DNA of 64,000 nt from Streptomyces sp. NRRL F-5126. Its GTDB lineage: Bacteria; Actinomycetota; Actinomycetes; Streptomycetales; Streptomycetaceae. A model generated the notes under the pieces. That model did no database searches and was not told the origin of the DNA. It worked only from the letters and a program-made list of their open reading frames with translations. Shown here in pieces: positions 33,576 through 42,516 of the stretch. Position 1 is the stretch's first letter, and each line of letters starts with the position of its first letter. The stretch is from positions 186,001-250,000 of the forward strand of contig NZ_JOFZ01000008.1 in NCBI RefSeq assembly GCF_000721265.1, written 5' to 3'. The position numbers and the translations under genes were made by a program.

Positions 33576-34570
33576 GCCGCTACCGCCTTCTCGTCAGAAC
33601 CCGCCGCCTGCTTCGCCGCGTACGCCGCCGCCGCGTCCCGCACCCACGCGCCGTCCTCATGGGCGCGGCGGCGCTGCGTTATCCGCTCCTCGTTGCACGG
33701 GCCGTTGCCCTTGAGCACCGCCTGGAACTCCGACCAGTCGATCGCGCCGAAGTCGTGTCCGCCCTTGTCCTCGTTCCACCTGAGGTCCGGGTCGGGGAGC
33801 GTGAGGCCGAGCGCCTCGGCCTGCGGGACGCAGATGTCCACGAACCGCTGCCGCAGCTCGTCGTTGGAGAACCGCTTGATCTTCCAGGCGGTGGACTGGG
33901 CCGAATGGGCGGATTCGCCGTCCGGCGGGCCGAACATCATGAGCGACGGCCACCACCAGCGGTCCACCGCGTCCTGCGCCATCGCGTGCTGCTCGGGGGT
34001 GCCCTCGCTCAACGCGAGCAGCAGCTCGAACCCCTGGCGCTGGTGGAAGGACTCCTCCTTGCAGATGCGGATCATCGCGCGGGCGTAGGGGCCGTAGGAG
34101 CAGCGGCACAGCGGGACCTGGTTCGTGATCGCGGCACCGTCCACGAGCCAGCCGATCGCGCCGACGTCCGCCCAGGTCAGTGTCGGGTAGTTGAAGATCG
34201 ACGAGTACTTCTGGCGGCCCGCGTGCAGCTTGTCGAGCAGCTCGTCCCTGCCCGTGCCGAGCGTCTCCGTGGCGCTGTAGAGGTACAGGCCGTGCCCCGC
34301 CTCGTCCTGCACCTTGGCCATCAGGATCGCCTTGCGCCGCAGTGAGGGGGCACGGGTGATCCAGTTGGCCTCCGGCTGCATGCCGATGATCTCCGAGTGC
34401 GCGTGCTGAGCCATCTGCCGTACCAGCGTCGCGCGGTAGGCGTCCGGCATCCAGTCCCGCGGCTCGATGCGCTCCTCGGCCGCCACGGCGGCGTCGAACG
34501 CCGCCAGGAAGGCGTCCTCGCCGCTCCCGGCGCCCTCGGCCGCGCTCGCCCCACCCGCCACTGCCGTCAT
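33572..34570 (-). CDS. paaA: Phenylacetyl-CoA epoxidase catalytic subunit PaaA
   Basis: A 332-residue diiron monooxygenase that epoxidises the ring of phenylacetyl-CoA. Ferritin-like ligands are visible in [28 protein letters not shown] and [32 protein letters not shown] is the family C-terminal block. ATG 34570 has a GGGAG 5 nt upstream; the preceding GTG would be too close. A TetR-type operator (34582-34600) overlaps the ribosome-site region, so binding should block transcription of paaABCDE. Confidence 0.96.
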   Translation of the reverse strand: MTAVAGGASAAEGAGSGEDAFLAAFDAAVAAEERIEPRDWMPDAYRATLVRQMAQHAHSEIIGMQPEANWITRAPSLRRKAILMAKVQDEAGHGLYLYSATETLGTGRDELLDKLHAGRQKYSSIFNYPTLTWADVGAIGWLVDGAAITNQVPLCRCSYGPYARAMIRICKEESFHQRQGFELLLALSEGTPEQHAMAQDAVDRWWWPSLMMFGPPDGESAHSAQSTAWKIKRFSNDELRQRFVDICVPQAEALGLTLPDPDLRWNEDKGGHDFGAIDWSEFQAVLKGNGPCNEERITQRRRAHEDGAWVRDAAAAYAAKQAAGSDEKAVAA

Positions 34571-34581
34571 CACGACTCCCT

Positions 34582-34600
34582 ACCGACCGATCGTTCGGTT
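34582..34600 (-). promoter_or_regulatory. PaaR-type operator, site 1
   Basis: Read on the minus strand, AACCGAACGATCGGTCGGT, identical over 19 bp to the site at 39673. It contains ACCG-AA-CG-AT-CGGT, matching the ACCGNNCGNNCGGT core reported for Corynebacterium PaaR. It ends 11 bp before the paaA ATG. Confidence 0.85.
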
Positions 34601-34644
34601 CCCGGACTTCAATGGTCGGTCGACGGCCCGTAGGGTGTCAACCC

Positions 34645-34653
34645 TGTGGATAA
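34645..34653 (-). promoter_or_regulatory. DnaA box
   Basis: TGTGGATAA (reverse TTATCCACA) between paaA and the DUF5819 gene, 44 bp from operator site 1. Confidence 0.5.
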
Positions 34654-34686
34654 CTGGCTCGCGGGAGCGACACGGATCGGGGCGGG

Positions 34687-35898
34687 ATGGATTCGCACGG
34701 GGACAGGGGGACGGGCGCGGGCGGGCCCGTGGGGCCCGAGGGAACGGGGCCCGGCGCGCCGCATCCGTGGGACGCTCCCGCGCCGGGCCCGACCCGCCTC
34801 GGCACCGGGCGCCCCGGTGCCTGGGGCCCTGGCCCGGTGCCTCCGGACGCCGGGGATGCTGCTTCCGGCCCCGGCGACCCGGCCACCGGCCCTGGCGACC
34901 TGGGCACTGGCGCCTCCGCTCCGGAGACGGACGGTTCTGGCATCGGGCATCCCGGTGCCTGGGACCCGGGCCCTGTGGCGGCGGACGCCGGGGGCCAGTC
35001 TTCCGGTCCCGTCGGTGCGGGCGCCGACTCGGGAGGCGGGGCCTCCGGCTCGGGCGGTCCTGGCACCGGCGCCCCGGCTTGGGAGGCGGGCCGCCCAGGC
35101 GCTGGGCATCCCGGCGCCTGCGGCCCTGCCCCCGTGGCTCCGGACGCCGGCGGCGCGGACTCCGGTCCCGGCGGCGCGGCCGCACAGGACGGAGCGGCCG
35201 GGGGGCCGCGGCCGCCCGGGGCGGGGATAGCCGGCCTGTCCCGCCGCTACCGGTGGGTCGCCGGCGCCGGGATCGTCGCCGTGCTCGCCGTCGTCTGCGT
35301 CCACCTGGCGATGGTCTTCTTCTACGTGGCCCCCGCCAACACGGTCTCCAAGCAGCACTCGCAGCTGATCAACCGGTGGGTGAACCCCGAGTTCGAGCAG
35401 AACTGGAAGCTGTTCGCGCCCAACCCGTTGCAGCAGAACGTGCACGTCCAGGCGCGGGCCCGGATCAAGGACGCCTCCGGACGGATGTCCACAGGCCCCT
35501 GGACCGACCTGTCGGCGCAGGACGCCGCCGCGATCCGGCACAACCCGCTGCCCAGCCACACCCAGCAGAACGAGCTCCGCCGCGCCTGGGACTACTTCAC
35601 GCAGACGCACGACTCCAAGGAGCGGCCGATCGGCACGAGGGGCAAGCTCTCCGAGGCGTACATGCGCCGCCTCGTCGTGCTGCGGCTCGGCCGGGACCAC
35701 CCGGGGGAGGCGATGGCCGGCATCCAGGTACGGTCCGCGACCATGAACGTCGCGCCGCCGCCGTACGCCGAGGAGAGCACCGACACCCGCACCTCCTACC
35801 GCACCTTCCCGTGGTGGACGGTCGGGCCGTCCGACGTGCCCGGCGGTGTGGACAAGTCCGTCGTCGCCGCGAGCGGGACCGAGGGGGCCGCGAAGTGA
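34687..35898 (+). CDS. DUF5819 membrane protein with long Gly/Pro-rich N-terminus
   Basis: A 403-residue protein. Residues 1 to about 180 are almost entirely Gly, Pro, Ala and Ser with Trp-containing near-repeats (GAWGPGPVPPDAG, GAWDPGPVAADAG, GACGPAPVAPDAG). A membrane helix follows (about 190-215, YRWVAGAGIVAVLAVVCVHLAMVFFYV), then an extracytoplasmic DUF5819 domain with INRWVNPEFEQNWKLFAPNPL and FPWWTV. It is translationally coupled to the HTTM gene. The family occurs beside HTTM proteins in actinobacteria. It is divergent from paaA and shares its control region. Confidence 0.85.
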   Translation: MDSHGDRGTGAGGPVGPEGTGPGAPHPWDAPAPGPTRLGTGRPGAWGPGPVPPDAGDAASGPGDPATGPGDLGTGASAPETDGSGIGHPGAWDPGPVAADAGGQSSGPVGAGADSGGGASGSGGPGTGAPAWEAGRPGAGHPGACGPAPVAPDAGGADSGPGGAAAQDGAAGGPRPPGAGIAGLSRRYRWVAGAGIVAVLAVVCVHLAMVFFYVAPANTVSKQHSQLINRWVNPEFEQNWKLFAPNPLQQNVHVQARARIKDASGRMSTGPWTDLSAQDAAAIRHNPLPSHTQQNELRRAWDYFTQTHDSKERPIGTRGKLSEAYMRRLVVLRLGRDHPGEAMAGIQVRSATMNVAPPPYAEESTDTRTSYRTFPWWTVGPSDVPGGVDKSVVAASGTEGAAK

Positions 35899-37145
35899 GC
35901 ACCCCGACGCCCATGCCGCCCCCGGCCCCTGCCCCGGCCGCGCCGCGCCGCCCCGACCGCGAGCGCGACCCGCTGGAGCGGATCGCGCGCGCCCTCCAGC
36001 GCGTCACGGCCACCTCGTTCGGCCGGTACCAGAGCGCCCTCATCCGCATCGGCTTCGCCGGCACCTGGTTCGCCTTCCTGCTGCGCGAATTGCCGCACAG
36101 GAACGAGATGTACGGACCCGACGCGCCCTGGAGCTGGGGTCTGGCCAAGCAGCTGATCGCCGGGAACGGCGCCTTCAGCGGGCTGATGTGGTCGGACAGC
36201 GCCGTCTGGTTCGAGATCGTCTACGCCGTCGCGGTCATCTCCAGCCTGCTGCTGATGCTCGGCTGGCGAACCAGGACGATGTCGTTCCTCTTCATGTTCG
36301 GCGTGCTGTCCCTGCAGAACCGCTCCGTCTTCCTCGGCGACGGCGGCGACAACGTCATCCACCTGATGGCGATCTACCTGGTGTTCACGCGGTGCGGCCA
36401 GGTCTGGTCGCTGGACGCGCGCCGTGCGGCCGCGCCGGCGCGCGCCGGCCGGGCGGACCGGGTCGGACCCGCCCTGTGGGCGGTCATGGGCGCGTTCCTC
36501 GTCGCCGGCGCGGTGACCGGCCGCGTCGACATCCAGCTGTGGATGCAGGTCCTGCTCTGGGGCGGCTGGGCGGCGCACGGCCTGTGGTGGGCGGCGAACC
36601 GGTACGCGCCCGGTGGCCAGGAGCGCTCGCTCCTCGACGTCTTCGCGAACCTCTTCCACAACGCGGCCCTCCTCGTGATCGCCGCGGAGGTCTGCTTCGT
36701 CTATGCCACCGCCGGCTGGTACAAGATCCAGGGCACGCGCTGGGAGGACGGCACCGCGCTGTACTACCCGCTGAAGCTCGACTACTTCACGCCGTGGCCG
36801 CACCTGTCCGGGCTGCTCGCCGCCAGCAGCCTGTTCGTGCTGCTGTTCTCCTACGGGACGGTGATGGTGCAGGTCGCCTTCCCGTTCACGCTGGTCAACA
36901 GGCGCGTCAAGAACGTCCTGCTGGTGGGCATGATGATCGAGCACGCGGGCATCGCCGTCCTGCTGGGGCTCCCGTTCTTCTCCCTCGCCATGATCACCGC
37001 GGACGCGGTGTTCCTCCCGACGGGGTTCCTGCTGTGGCTGGGCGGCAGGGTCGCCCGGGGGCGGGCCCGGGTGCTGCGGCGGGCGGCCCCCCTGCCGGGC
37101 CAGCGGCGGGACAGCACCGAGGAGAGCCGTACCCTCATCGGATGA
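35895..37145 (+). CDS. HTTM-domain membrane protein (gamma-carboxylase-like)
   Basis: A 416-residue polytopic membrane protein. After a Pro-rich tail it has the HTTM features: a family start (LIRIGFAGTWFAFLLRELPHRNEMYGP), FLGDGGDNVIHLMAIYLVFTRCG and a later ATAGWYKIQGTRWEDGTALYYPLKLDYF. HTTM is the membrane domain shared with vitamin-K-dependent gamma-glutamyl carboxylases; the soluble carboxylase domain is absent. The GTG start overlaps the DUF5819 stop (GTGA). DUF5819 probably forms its extracytoplasmic partner. The reaction is unknown. Confidence 0.88.
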   Translation: MSTPTPMPPPAPAPAAPRRPDRERDPLERIARALQRVTATSFGRYQSALIRIGFAGTWFAFLLRELPHRNEMYGPDAPWSWGLAKQLIAGNGAFSGLMWSDSAVWFEIVYAVAVISSLLLMLGWRTRTMSFLFMFGVLSLQNRSVFLGDGGDNVIHLMAIYLVFTRCGQVWSLDARRAAAPARAGRADRVGPALWAVMGAFLVAGAVTGRVDIQLWMQVLLWGGWAAHGLWWAANRYAPGGQERSLLDVFANLFHNAALLVIAAEVCFVYATAGWYKIQGTRWEDGTALYYPLKLDYFTPWPHLSGLLAASSLFVLLFSYGTVMVQVAFPFTLVNRRVKNVLLVGMMIEHAGIAVLLGLPFFSLAMITADAVFLPTGFLLWLGGRVARGRARVLRRAAPLPGQRRDSTEESRTLIG

Positions 37146-37843
37146 GCAGTGACACGCCGACCGGTGGCGCGCAGGCCAGCGGTGCGACGGCCGGGGAGCC
37201 GGCGCAGTACGACGAGGGGTTCGGCCCCGAGGTCGGCGTGGGGCCCCACCCCGGGCCCTGGCCGGCGGACGACCGCTACGACCCCGCGCTGCTCGCGGCA
37301 GGCGACCGGCGCAATGTGGCCGACCGGTTCCGCTACTGGCGGCGCGAGGCGATCGTCGCCGACCTGGACACGCGCCGGCACGACTTCCACGTGGCCGTGG
37401 AGAACTGGAACCACGACTTCAACATCGGCTCCGTGGTCCGCACGGCCAACGCCTTCCTGGCCCGCGAGATCCATATCGTCGGGCGGCGCCGCTGGAACCG
37501 GCGCGGCGCCATGGTCACCGACCGCTACCAGCATGTGCGCCACCACGCCGGCACGGCCGAGCTGACCTCGTGGGCCGATGCCGAGGACCTGCCGGTCATC
37601 GGCATCGACAACCTGCCGGGCGCCGTGCCCCTTGAGCACACCGAACTTCCCCGACGCTGCGTCCTCCTGTTCGGCCAGGAGGGCCCGGGGCTCACCGAGG
37701 AGGCGCGCGCCCACGCGGCGATGGTGTGCTCCATCGCGCAGTTCGGCTCGACGCGCTCGATCAACGCCGGGGCGGCTGCCGCGATCGCCATGCACGCCTG
37801 GATCCAGCGGTACGCGCACATCCCGGTGGCCCCGGCCGGCTGA
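37142..37843 (+). CDS. TrmH/SpoU-family RNA 2'-O-methyltransferase
   Basis: A 233-residue SPOUT methyltransferase. It shows motif 1 NWNHDFNIGSVVRTANAF, motif 2 CVLLFGQEGPGLTEEA and motif 3 SIAQFGSTRSINAGAAAAIAMH that build the SAM-binding trefoil knot. The ATG overlaps the HTTM stop (ATGA), so an RNA-modification enzyme is coupled to two membrane proteins. The N-terminal 40 residues are low complexity. The target nucleotide is unknown; TrmH relatives modify tRNA G18 or rRNA. Confidence 0.92.
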   Translation: MSSDTPTGGAQASGATAGEPAQYDEGFGPEVGVGPHPGPWPADDRYDPALLAAGDRRNVADRFRYWRREAIVADLDTRRHDFHVAVENWNHDFNIGSVVRTANAFLAREIHIVGRRRWNRRGAMVTDRYQHVRHHAGTAELTSWADAEDLPVIGIDNLPGAVPLEHTELPRRCVLLFGQEGPGLTEEARAHAAMVCSIAQFGSTRSINAGAAAAIAMHAWIQRYAHIPVAPAG

Positions 37844-37858
37844 GCGCCGGGGCCACCG
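37824..37858. terminator. Hairpin terminator between trmH and paaN
   Basis: A perfect 12-bp stem (37824-37835 and 37847-37858) spans the trmH stop codon and can serve both convergent genes. Confidence 0.75.
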
Positions 37859-37872
37859 CCGCGGGCGCCGCG

Positions 37873-39567
37873 TCAGACCGGGCGGCGCACCTCGACCGTA
37901 CGGAAGCGGTTCGCCACGAACGCCGCGTCGCACAGCGCCGCGTTCGCCGCCGGATTGCCGCCCGAACCGTGGAAGTCGGAGAACGCCGCCGTCTGGTTCA
38001 CGTACACGCCGCCCGTCAGGTTCAGCGACAGCTGCGCCGACTCCTCCAGGCAGACGTCCTCCACGGCGGCCTCCACGTCGGCGGACGTCGTGTACGCGCC
38101 GACCGTCATGGCGCCCTTCTCGCGCACCGTGCGCCGCAGCAGCTCGACCGCGTCGCCCGTGGAGTCGACGGCGACCGCGAACGACACGGGACCGAAGCAC
38201 TCCGCGAGGTAGGGCACCTCGCCCGTGTCCTGCCCGTCCTTGTGCGATCCGTCGGCCTTGACGATCAGCGGCGTGCGCACCACGGCGTCAGGGAACTCCG
38301 GGTGGACCACCTCGCGCGAGGCGAGCGCCACCTCGCCGAGCTCGGCGGCCGCCTCCAGGCGCGCCTTGACGTCCGGGTTGACGAGCGCGCCGAGCAGCGC
38401 GCTCGCTCGCGCGTCGTCGCCGAGAAGCTTGTCCACAGCCCCCGCGATGTCGGCCACGACCTCGTCGTACGTCTTGTGGCCCGCGTCGGTCCCGATGCCG
38501 TCGCGCGGGATGAGCAGGTTCTGCGGGGTGGTGCACATCTGGCCGCTGTAGAGGGAGAGCGAGAACGCCAGGTTGCCGAGCATGCCCCGGTAGTCGTCCG
38601 TGGAGTCCACGACGACGGTGTTCACGCCGGCCTTCTCCGTGTAGACCTGCGCCTGCCGCGCGTGCTCCTCCAGCCAGTCGCCGAAGGCCGTCGAGCCCGT
38701 GTAGTCGATGATGCGGACCTCCGGGCGCAGCGCCAGCACCTTGGCCAGGCCCTCGCCCGGGCGGTCCACGGCGAGCGCGACCAGGTTCGCGTCGAAACCG
38801 GCCTCCGCGAGCACCTCGCGCGCCACGCGCACCGTCATCGCCAGCGGCAGCACCGCGCGGGGGTGCGGCTTGACCAGCACGGGGTTGCCCGTGGCCAGGG
38901 AGGCGAACAGGCCCGGGTAGCCGTTCCACGTCGGGAACGTGTTGCAGCCGACGAGCAGCGCGATGCCGCGCGGCACCGCCGTGAACGTCTTGCGCATCTC
39001 CAGCGGGTCGCGCTTGCCCTGCGGCTTCGACCAGGGCGCCGCCGCCGGCGTGCGCGTCTGCTCCGCGTACGCGTACGCCACCGCTTCGAGGCCCCTGTCC
39101 TGCGCGTTGGCCCCGCCGGCCTGCAGCGCCATCACGAAGGCCTGGCCGCTCGTGTGCATCACCGCATGCGCGAACTCGTGCGTACGGGCGGAGATGCGCG
39201 CGAGGATCTCCAGGCAGACCAGGGCGCGCGTCTCGGGCCCGGCTTCGCGCCACGCGCGCATGCCCGCCCGCATGGCGGGCAGCAGCTCGTCCACGTCGGA
39301 GTGCGGGTACTCGACGCCGAGCGCCGGGCCGTACGGCGATGTCTCGGCGCCCGTCCAGCCGTCCGTGCCGGGCTGGCCGAGCTCGAATCGGCTGCCCCGC
39401 AGCGCCTCGAACGCGGCGAGCCCGTCGGCGGGGCCCGTCTCGCCGTACGCCTTCGGGTGCTCGGGGTGGGGCGACCAGTAGGCGCGGGTGCGGATGGCGT
39501 CGAGCGCCTCGTCGAGCGTGGCCCTGCGGGTCTCGGCGAGCTTCTGGACGCTGAGCTGCGCGGTCAT
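37873..39567 (-). CDS. paaN: PaaN-type aldehyde dehydrogenase of phenylacetate catabolism
   Basis: A 564-residue ALDH-family protein of the stand-alone PaaN type, lacking the MaoC hydratase domain of fused PaaZ. Segments include FTAVPRGIALLVGCNTFPTWNGYPGLFASLATGNPVLVKPHP, the glycine motif YTGSTAFGDWLE, the catalytic Cys region YSGQMCTTPQNLLIP and the C-terminal GSGGNPAANAALCD. It should oxidise the semialdehyde produced after ring opening of oxepin-CoA. It is divergent from paaH with operator site 2 between them. The ATG at 39567 begins MTAQLSVQKLAETRRATLDEAL. Confidence 0.9.
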   Translation of the reverse strand: MTAQLSVQKLAETRRATLDEALDAIRTRAYWSPHPEHPKAYGETGPADGLAAFEALRGSRFELGQPGTDGWTGAETSPYGPALGVEYPHSDVDELLPAMRAGMRAWREAGPETRALVCLEILARISARTHEFAHAVMHTSGQAFVMALQAGGANAQDRGLEAVAYAYAEQTRTPAAAPWSKPQGKRDPLEMRKTFTAVPRGIALLVGCNTFPTWNGYPGLFASLATGNPVLVKPHPRAVLPLAMTVRVAREVLAEAGFDANLVALAVDRPGEGLAKVLALRPEVRIIDYTGSTAFGDWLEEHARQAQVYTEKAGVNTVVVDSTDDYRGMLGNLAFSLSLYSGQMCTTPQNLLIPRDGIGTDAGHKTYDEVVADIAGAVDKLLGDDARASALLGALVNPDVKARLEAAAELGEVALASREVVHPEFPDAVVRTPLIVKADGSHKDGQDTGEVPYLAECFGPVSFAVAVDSTGDAVELLRRTVREKGAMTVGAYTTSADVEAAVEDVCLEESAQLSLNLTGGVYVNQTAAFSDFHGSGGNPAANAALCDAAFVANRFRTVEVRRPV

Positions 39568-39672
39568 GGTGTGGGACCAACTCCTCATCGAGCCGGGTGT
39601 GCGGGTCGTCGAGCCGGTGGGCGGACGGTCCGCGCGAAGCCCGGGACACACGTGCACGGACAGGGTTAGAGT

Positions 39673-39692
39673 AACCGAACGATCGGTCGGTT
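39673..39692 (+). promoter_or_regulatory. PaaR-type operator, site 2
   Basis: AACCGAACGATCGGTCGGTT, identical to site 1 over 19 bp. It lies between divergent paaN and paaH-paaR, so it could control both and autoregulate paaR. Confidence 0.85.
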
Positions 39693-39712
39693 CAAGAGGG
39701 TCCTGGCAGATC

Positions 39713-39721
39713 TGTGGACAA
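39713..39721 (-). promoter_or_regulatory. DnaA box
   Basis: TGTGGACAA (reverse TTGTCCACA), 20 bp from operator site 2 and 20 bp upstream of the paaH start. Confidence 0.5.
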
Positions 39722-39741
39722 CCCCTGGGAGGATCGTGTCC

Positions 39742-41250
39742 ATGGCAGCAGTCGCGCATCGCCGTCCCGTCTCGGTGGTCGGCACCGGCACCATGGGACA
39801 GGGCATAGCCCAGGTCGCCCTGGTCGCGGGCCACCCCGTCCGCCTCTACGACGCGGCCCCCGGCCGCTCGGGGGAGGCCGTCTCGGCGGTCACCGCCCGG
39901 CTCGACAGGATGGTCGAGAAGGGCCGGCTCGAACGCGCCGAGCGCGACGCCGCGGTGGAGCGCCTCACGGCGGTCGACGACCTCGCGGGCCTCGCGGGCA
40001 GCGCGCTCGTCGTGGAGGCCGTACTGGAGGACGCGGCGGTCAAGCGGCAGCTGTTCGCCGATCTTGAGAAGGTCGTCGCTGACGACTGCCTGCTCGCCAC
40101 CAACACCTCGTCCCTCGCCGTCACCGAGATCGCGGGCGCGCTGCGGATGCCCGGCCGCTTCGTCGGGCTGCACTTCTTCAACCCCGCACCGCTGCTGCCG
40201 CTTGTCGAGGTCGTCAGTGGGTACGCGACGGACCCGGCAGCGGCCGACCTGGCGTACGACACCGCGCGTGCGTGGGGAAAAACCCCGGTGCGCTGCTCGG
40301 ACACCCCCGGCTTCATCGTCAACCGCATCGCCCGCCCCTTCTACGCGGAGGCCTTCCGCCTCCACGAGGAGCGCGCCGCGGGCGCGGCGACGATCGACGC
40401 GGTCCTGCGCGGCTCGGGCGGCTTCCGCATGGGCCCGTTCGAGCTCACCGACCTGATCGGGCAGGACGTCAACGAGGCGGTCACCCGCTCCGTCTGGGAC
40501 GCGTTCTTCCACGACCCGAAGTTCACGCCGTCCCTCGCTCAGCACAGGCTCGTCCAGGCGGGCCGCCTCGGCCGCAAGTCGGGGCACGGCTGGTTCCCGT
40601 ACGGGGACGGCGCGGCGGCGCCCGAGCCGGGTACCCGGGCGCCGTGCGAGGCGCCCCGCGAGGTCGTCGTGCACGGCGACCTCGGGCCCGCTGCCGCCCT
40701 CGCAGGCATGCTGCGCGAGGCCGGCGTCGAGGTGCACGCCGGCCGCGGGGACGGCGTTGGGGAGATCGAGGTGCCGGGAGGCGCGCGACTTTTCCTCGCC
40801 GGTACCGGCCCCCGCGACGGCAGCGCCGCGGGCGCCGTCCGCTTCGACCTCGCCCTCGACTACGGCTCGTGCACCCGTGTCGCCCTGGCGCCCGCCGGCG
40901 GCAACGGCGAGAGCGGCCTGCGCGCGGCCGTCGGCCTTTTCCAGCTCCTCGGTAAAGAGGTCAGCGTCATCGCCGACGTGCCCGGCATGGTCGTGGCGAG
41001 GACAGTCGCCATGCTCATCGACCTCGCGCTCGACGCGGAGGCGCGCGGCGTCGCCTCCCTTCAGGACATCGACACCGCGATGCGGCTCGGCGTCAACTAC
41101 CCGGCGGGCCCGGGCGAGTGGTGCACGCGCGTGGGCGCGGGATGGGCGCTCGGCGTGCTGCGTGAGCTGCACGAGGAGCACCCGGGCGGCCGGTACGCGC
41201 CGAGCCGCGCCCTGCGCGTGCGCGCCGGCGACACGGAGGACGGCTCGTGA
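39742..41250 (+). CDS. paaH: 3-hydroxyacyl-CoA dehydrogenase PaaH
   Basis: A 502-residue double-length 3-hydroxyacyl-CoA dehydrogenase. The N-terminal Rossmann motif is VVGTGTMGQGIAQVAL, the catalytic region GLHFFNPAPLLPLVEVV and TPGFIVNRIARPFYAEAFRL. The second half carries a repeat of the C-terminal domain (PGMVVARTVAMLIDLA; RLGVNYPAGPGEW). In the phenylacetate route it oxidises 3-hydroxyadipyl-CoA. ATG 39742 lies 9 nt after GGGAGG; GTG 39736 is the alternative. The stop overlaps the TetR gene. Confidence 0.93.
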   Translation: MAAVAHRRPVSVVGTGTMGQGIAQVALVAGHPVRLYDAAPGRSGEAVSAVTARLDRMVEKGRLERAERDAAVERLTAVDDLAGLAGSALVVEAVLEDAAVKRQLFADLEKVVADDCLLATNTSSLAVTEIAGALRMPGRFVGLHFFNPAPLLPLVEVVSGYATDPAAADLAYDTARAWGKTPVRCSDTPGFIVNRIARPFYAEAFRLHEERAAGAATIDAVLRGSGGFRMGPFELTDLIGQDVNEAVTRSVWDAFFHDPKFTPSLAQHRLVQAGRLGRKSGHGWFPYGDGAAAPEPGTRAPCEAPREVVVHGDLGPAAALAGMLREAGVEVHAGRGDGVGEIEVPGGARLFLAGTGPRDGSAAGAVRFDLALDYGSCTRVALAPAGGNGESGLRAAVGLFQLLGKEVSVIADVPGMVVARTVAMLIDLALDAEARGVASLQDIDTAMRLGVNYPAGPGEWCTRVGAGWALGVLRELHEEHPGGRYAPSRALRVRAGDTEDGS

Positions 41251-41882
41251 CCACGCCACGGCGCGACACGTACACGCCGGAGACGCTGCTGTCCGTCGCC
41301 GTCGCGGTCTTCAACGAACGCGGCTACGACGGCACGTCGATGGAGCACCTCTCCAAGGCGGCCGGCATCTCCAAGTCGTCGATCTACCACCACGTCGCGG
41401 GCAAGGAGGAGCTGCTGCGACGCGCCGTGAGCCGTGCGCTCGACGGCCTCTTCGCCATCCTCGACGAGGACGGCGCGACGCGCGGCAAGGCGCTCGCGCG
41501 CGTCGAGTACGTCACCCGGCGCATGGTGGAGGTGCTGACGGCGGAGCTGCCGTACGTGACGCTGCTGCTGCGCGTCAGGGGCAACACCCGCACGGAGCGC
41601 TGGGCCATGGAGCGGCGCCGCGAGTTCGACCAGCGCGTCGCCGAGCTGCTCGGGGCCGCCGCGTCCGAGGGCGACCTGCGGACCGACGTCGAGGCCCGGC
41701 TCGCCACGCGCCTGGTGTTCGGGATGGTCAACTCGCTGGTGGAGTGGTACCGCCCGGACGCGCCGGGCGGCTACGACCCGAAGCAGGTCGCGGACGCGGT
41801 GGTGCGGCTCGCGTTCGACGGCCTCCGAGCGCCGGGCCCGCACGCGGGCTCGGACAGCGCCCCGCGCGGGCTGCCCCTGTAG
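41247..41882 (+). CDS. paaR: TetR-family regulator, probable PaaR
   Basis: A 211-residue TetR repressor. The helix-turn-helix is at about residues 10-56 (LLSVAVAVFNERGYDGTSMEHLSKAAGISKSSIYHHVAGKEELL). The C-terminal ligand domain resembles those of acyl-CoA-responsive TetR proteins. The GTG overlaps the paaH stop, so it is made from the paaH transcript behind operator site 2. Location and operator sequence point to PaaR, which responds to phenylacetyl-CoA in studied actinobacteria and Thermus; the effector here is inferred. Confidence 0.88.
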   Translation: MTTPRRDTYTPETLLSVAVAVFNERGYDGTSMEHLSKAAGISKSSIYHHVAGKEELLRRAVSRALDGLFAILDEDGATRGKALARVEYVTRRMVEVLTAELPYVTLLLRVRGNTRTERWAMERRREFDQRVAELLGAAASEGDLRTDVEARLATRLVFGMVNSLVEWYRPDAPGGYDPKQVADAVVRLAFDGLRAPGPHAGSDSAPRGLPL

Positions 41883-42516
41883 CCCAAGGGCGCGAAGGCC
41901 GGGCACGCCCCGAACAGCCCATGCGCCCGGGGCGCTCCCGTGCGGCAGGATGCGCTCCGGGACAGGCGCCGTGCCCACTTCAGGAGAAGCGGCATGCGAA
42001 GGCGGCTCGGCGCCGGCACGCGACTCCCGCATGGGACGGCGTGGCAGCCGGACGCGCCGTCCCTCGGGGAGCGGCAGAAGCGGGGGGACCCGCCCCGCGA
42101 ACGGGCGCCGTTCCTGCGGCGCCCGCCCGGTGCGGCGTGGGCGGTCGCGTGGTTCCCGAGGCCCGGGTCGCGGACCGGGGCCCACCCCTGGCCGCCGGGT
42201 TCCGGCCCCAGGCCCCGGCGCAGACGGCGTCAGGGCCCGCCGCATGGTGGGCGTGTACGCAGGGCGGCGGCCGGCAGGCGCCGCCGGGGCGGTCGCCAGG
42301 CCCGGGCTCGTCCCGCCGGCGGACCGCCCGCTTCCGGATCGCCACGGGCCGTGGGGCCGGGCCCCGAGGCCAGGGCCCCTCCACTGCACGAGGCGTGGGG
42401 ATGGCCGCGTACGTACGCCGGGAGGCGGGTGCCAGGCGCAGCGCGGCAGCGGCACGGTCCGGGGCCGGGCTCCGGTGCCTGGGGGCGAGCGCCGTGCGGG
42501 GCACGCCCCGCAGGGG
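41883..42516. other. 634-bp gap without a confident gene
   Basis: Very GC-rich, with long frames on both strands rich in Arg, Pro and Gly. One plus-strand frame starts at ATG 41994 behind a GGAGAAG sequence (41981-41987) and has high GC3 for about 80 codons, then degrades and would run into bkdR. It could be a decayed or frameshifted gene. No family is seen. Confidence 0.5.

Noticed and set aside
38429..38437. Additional DnaA box inside paaN (TTGTCCACA), and another inside the DUF5819 gene at 35847-35855
   Set aside because: They match exactly but lie in coding sequence where codon constraint can explain them, so they were not listed as regulatory features.
39568..41259. Upstream extension of the paaN frame to a protein of over 1100 residues
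   Set aside because: The extension lies antisense to paaH and is a GC-rich shadow; PaaN similarity begins at 39567.
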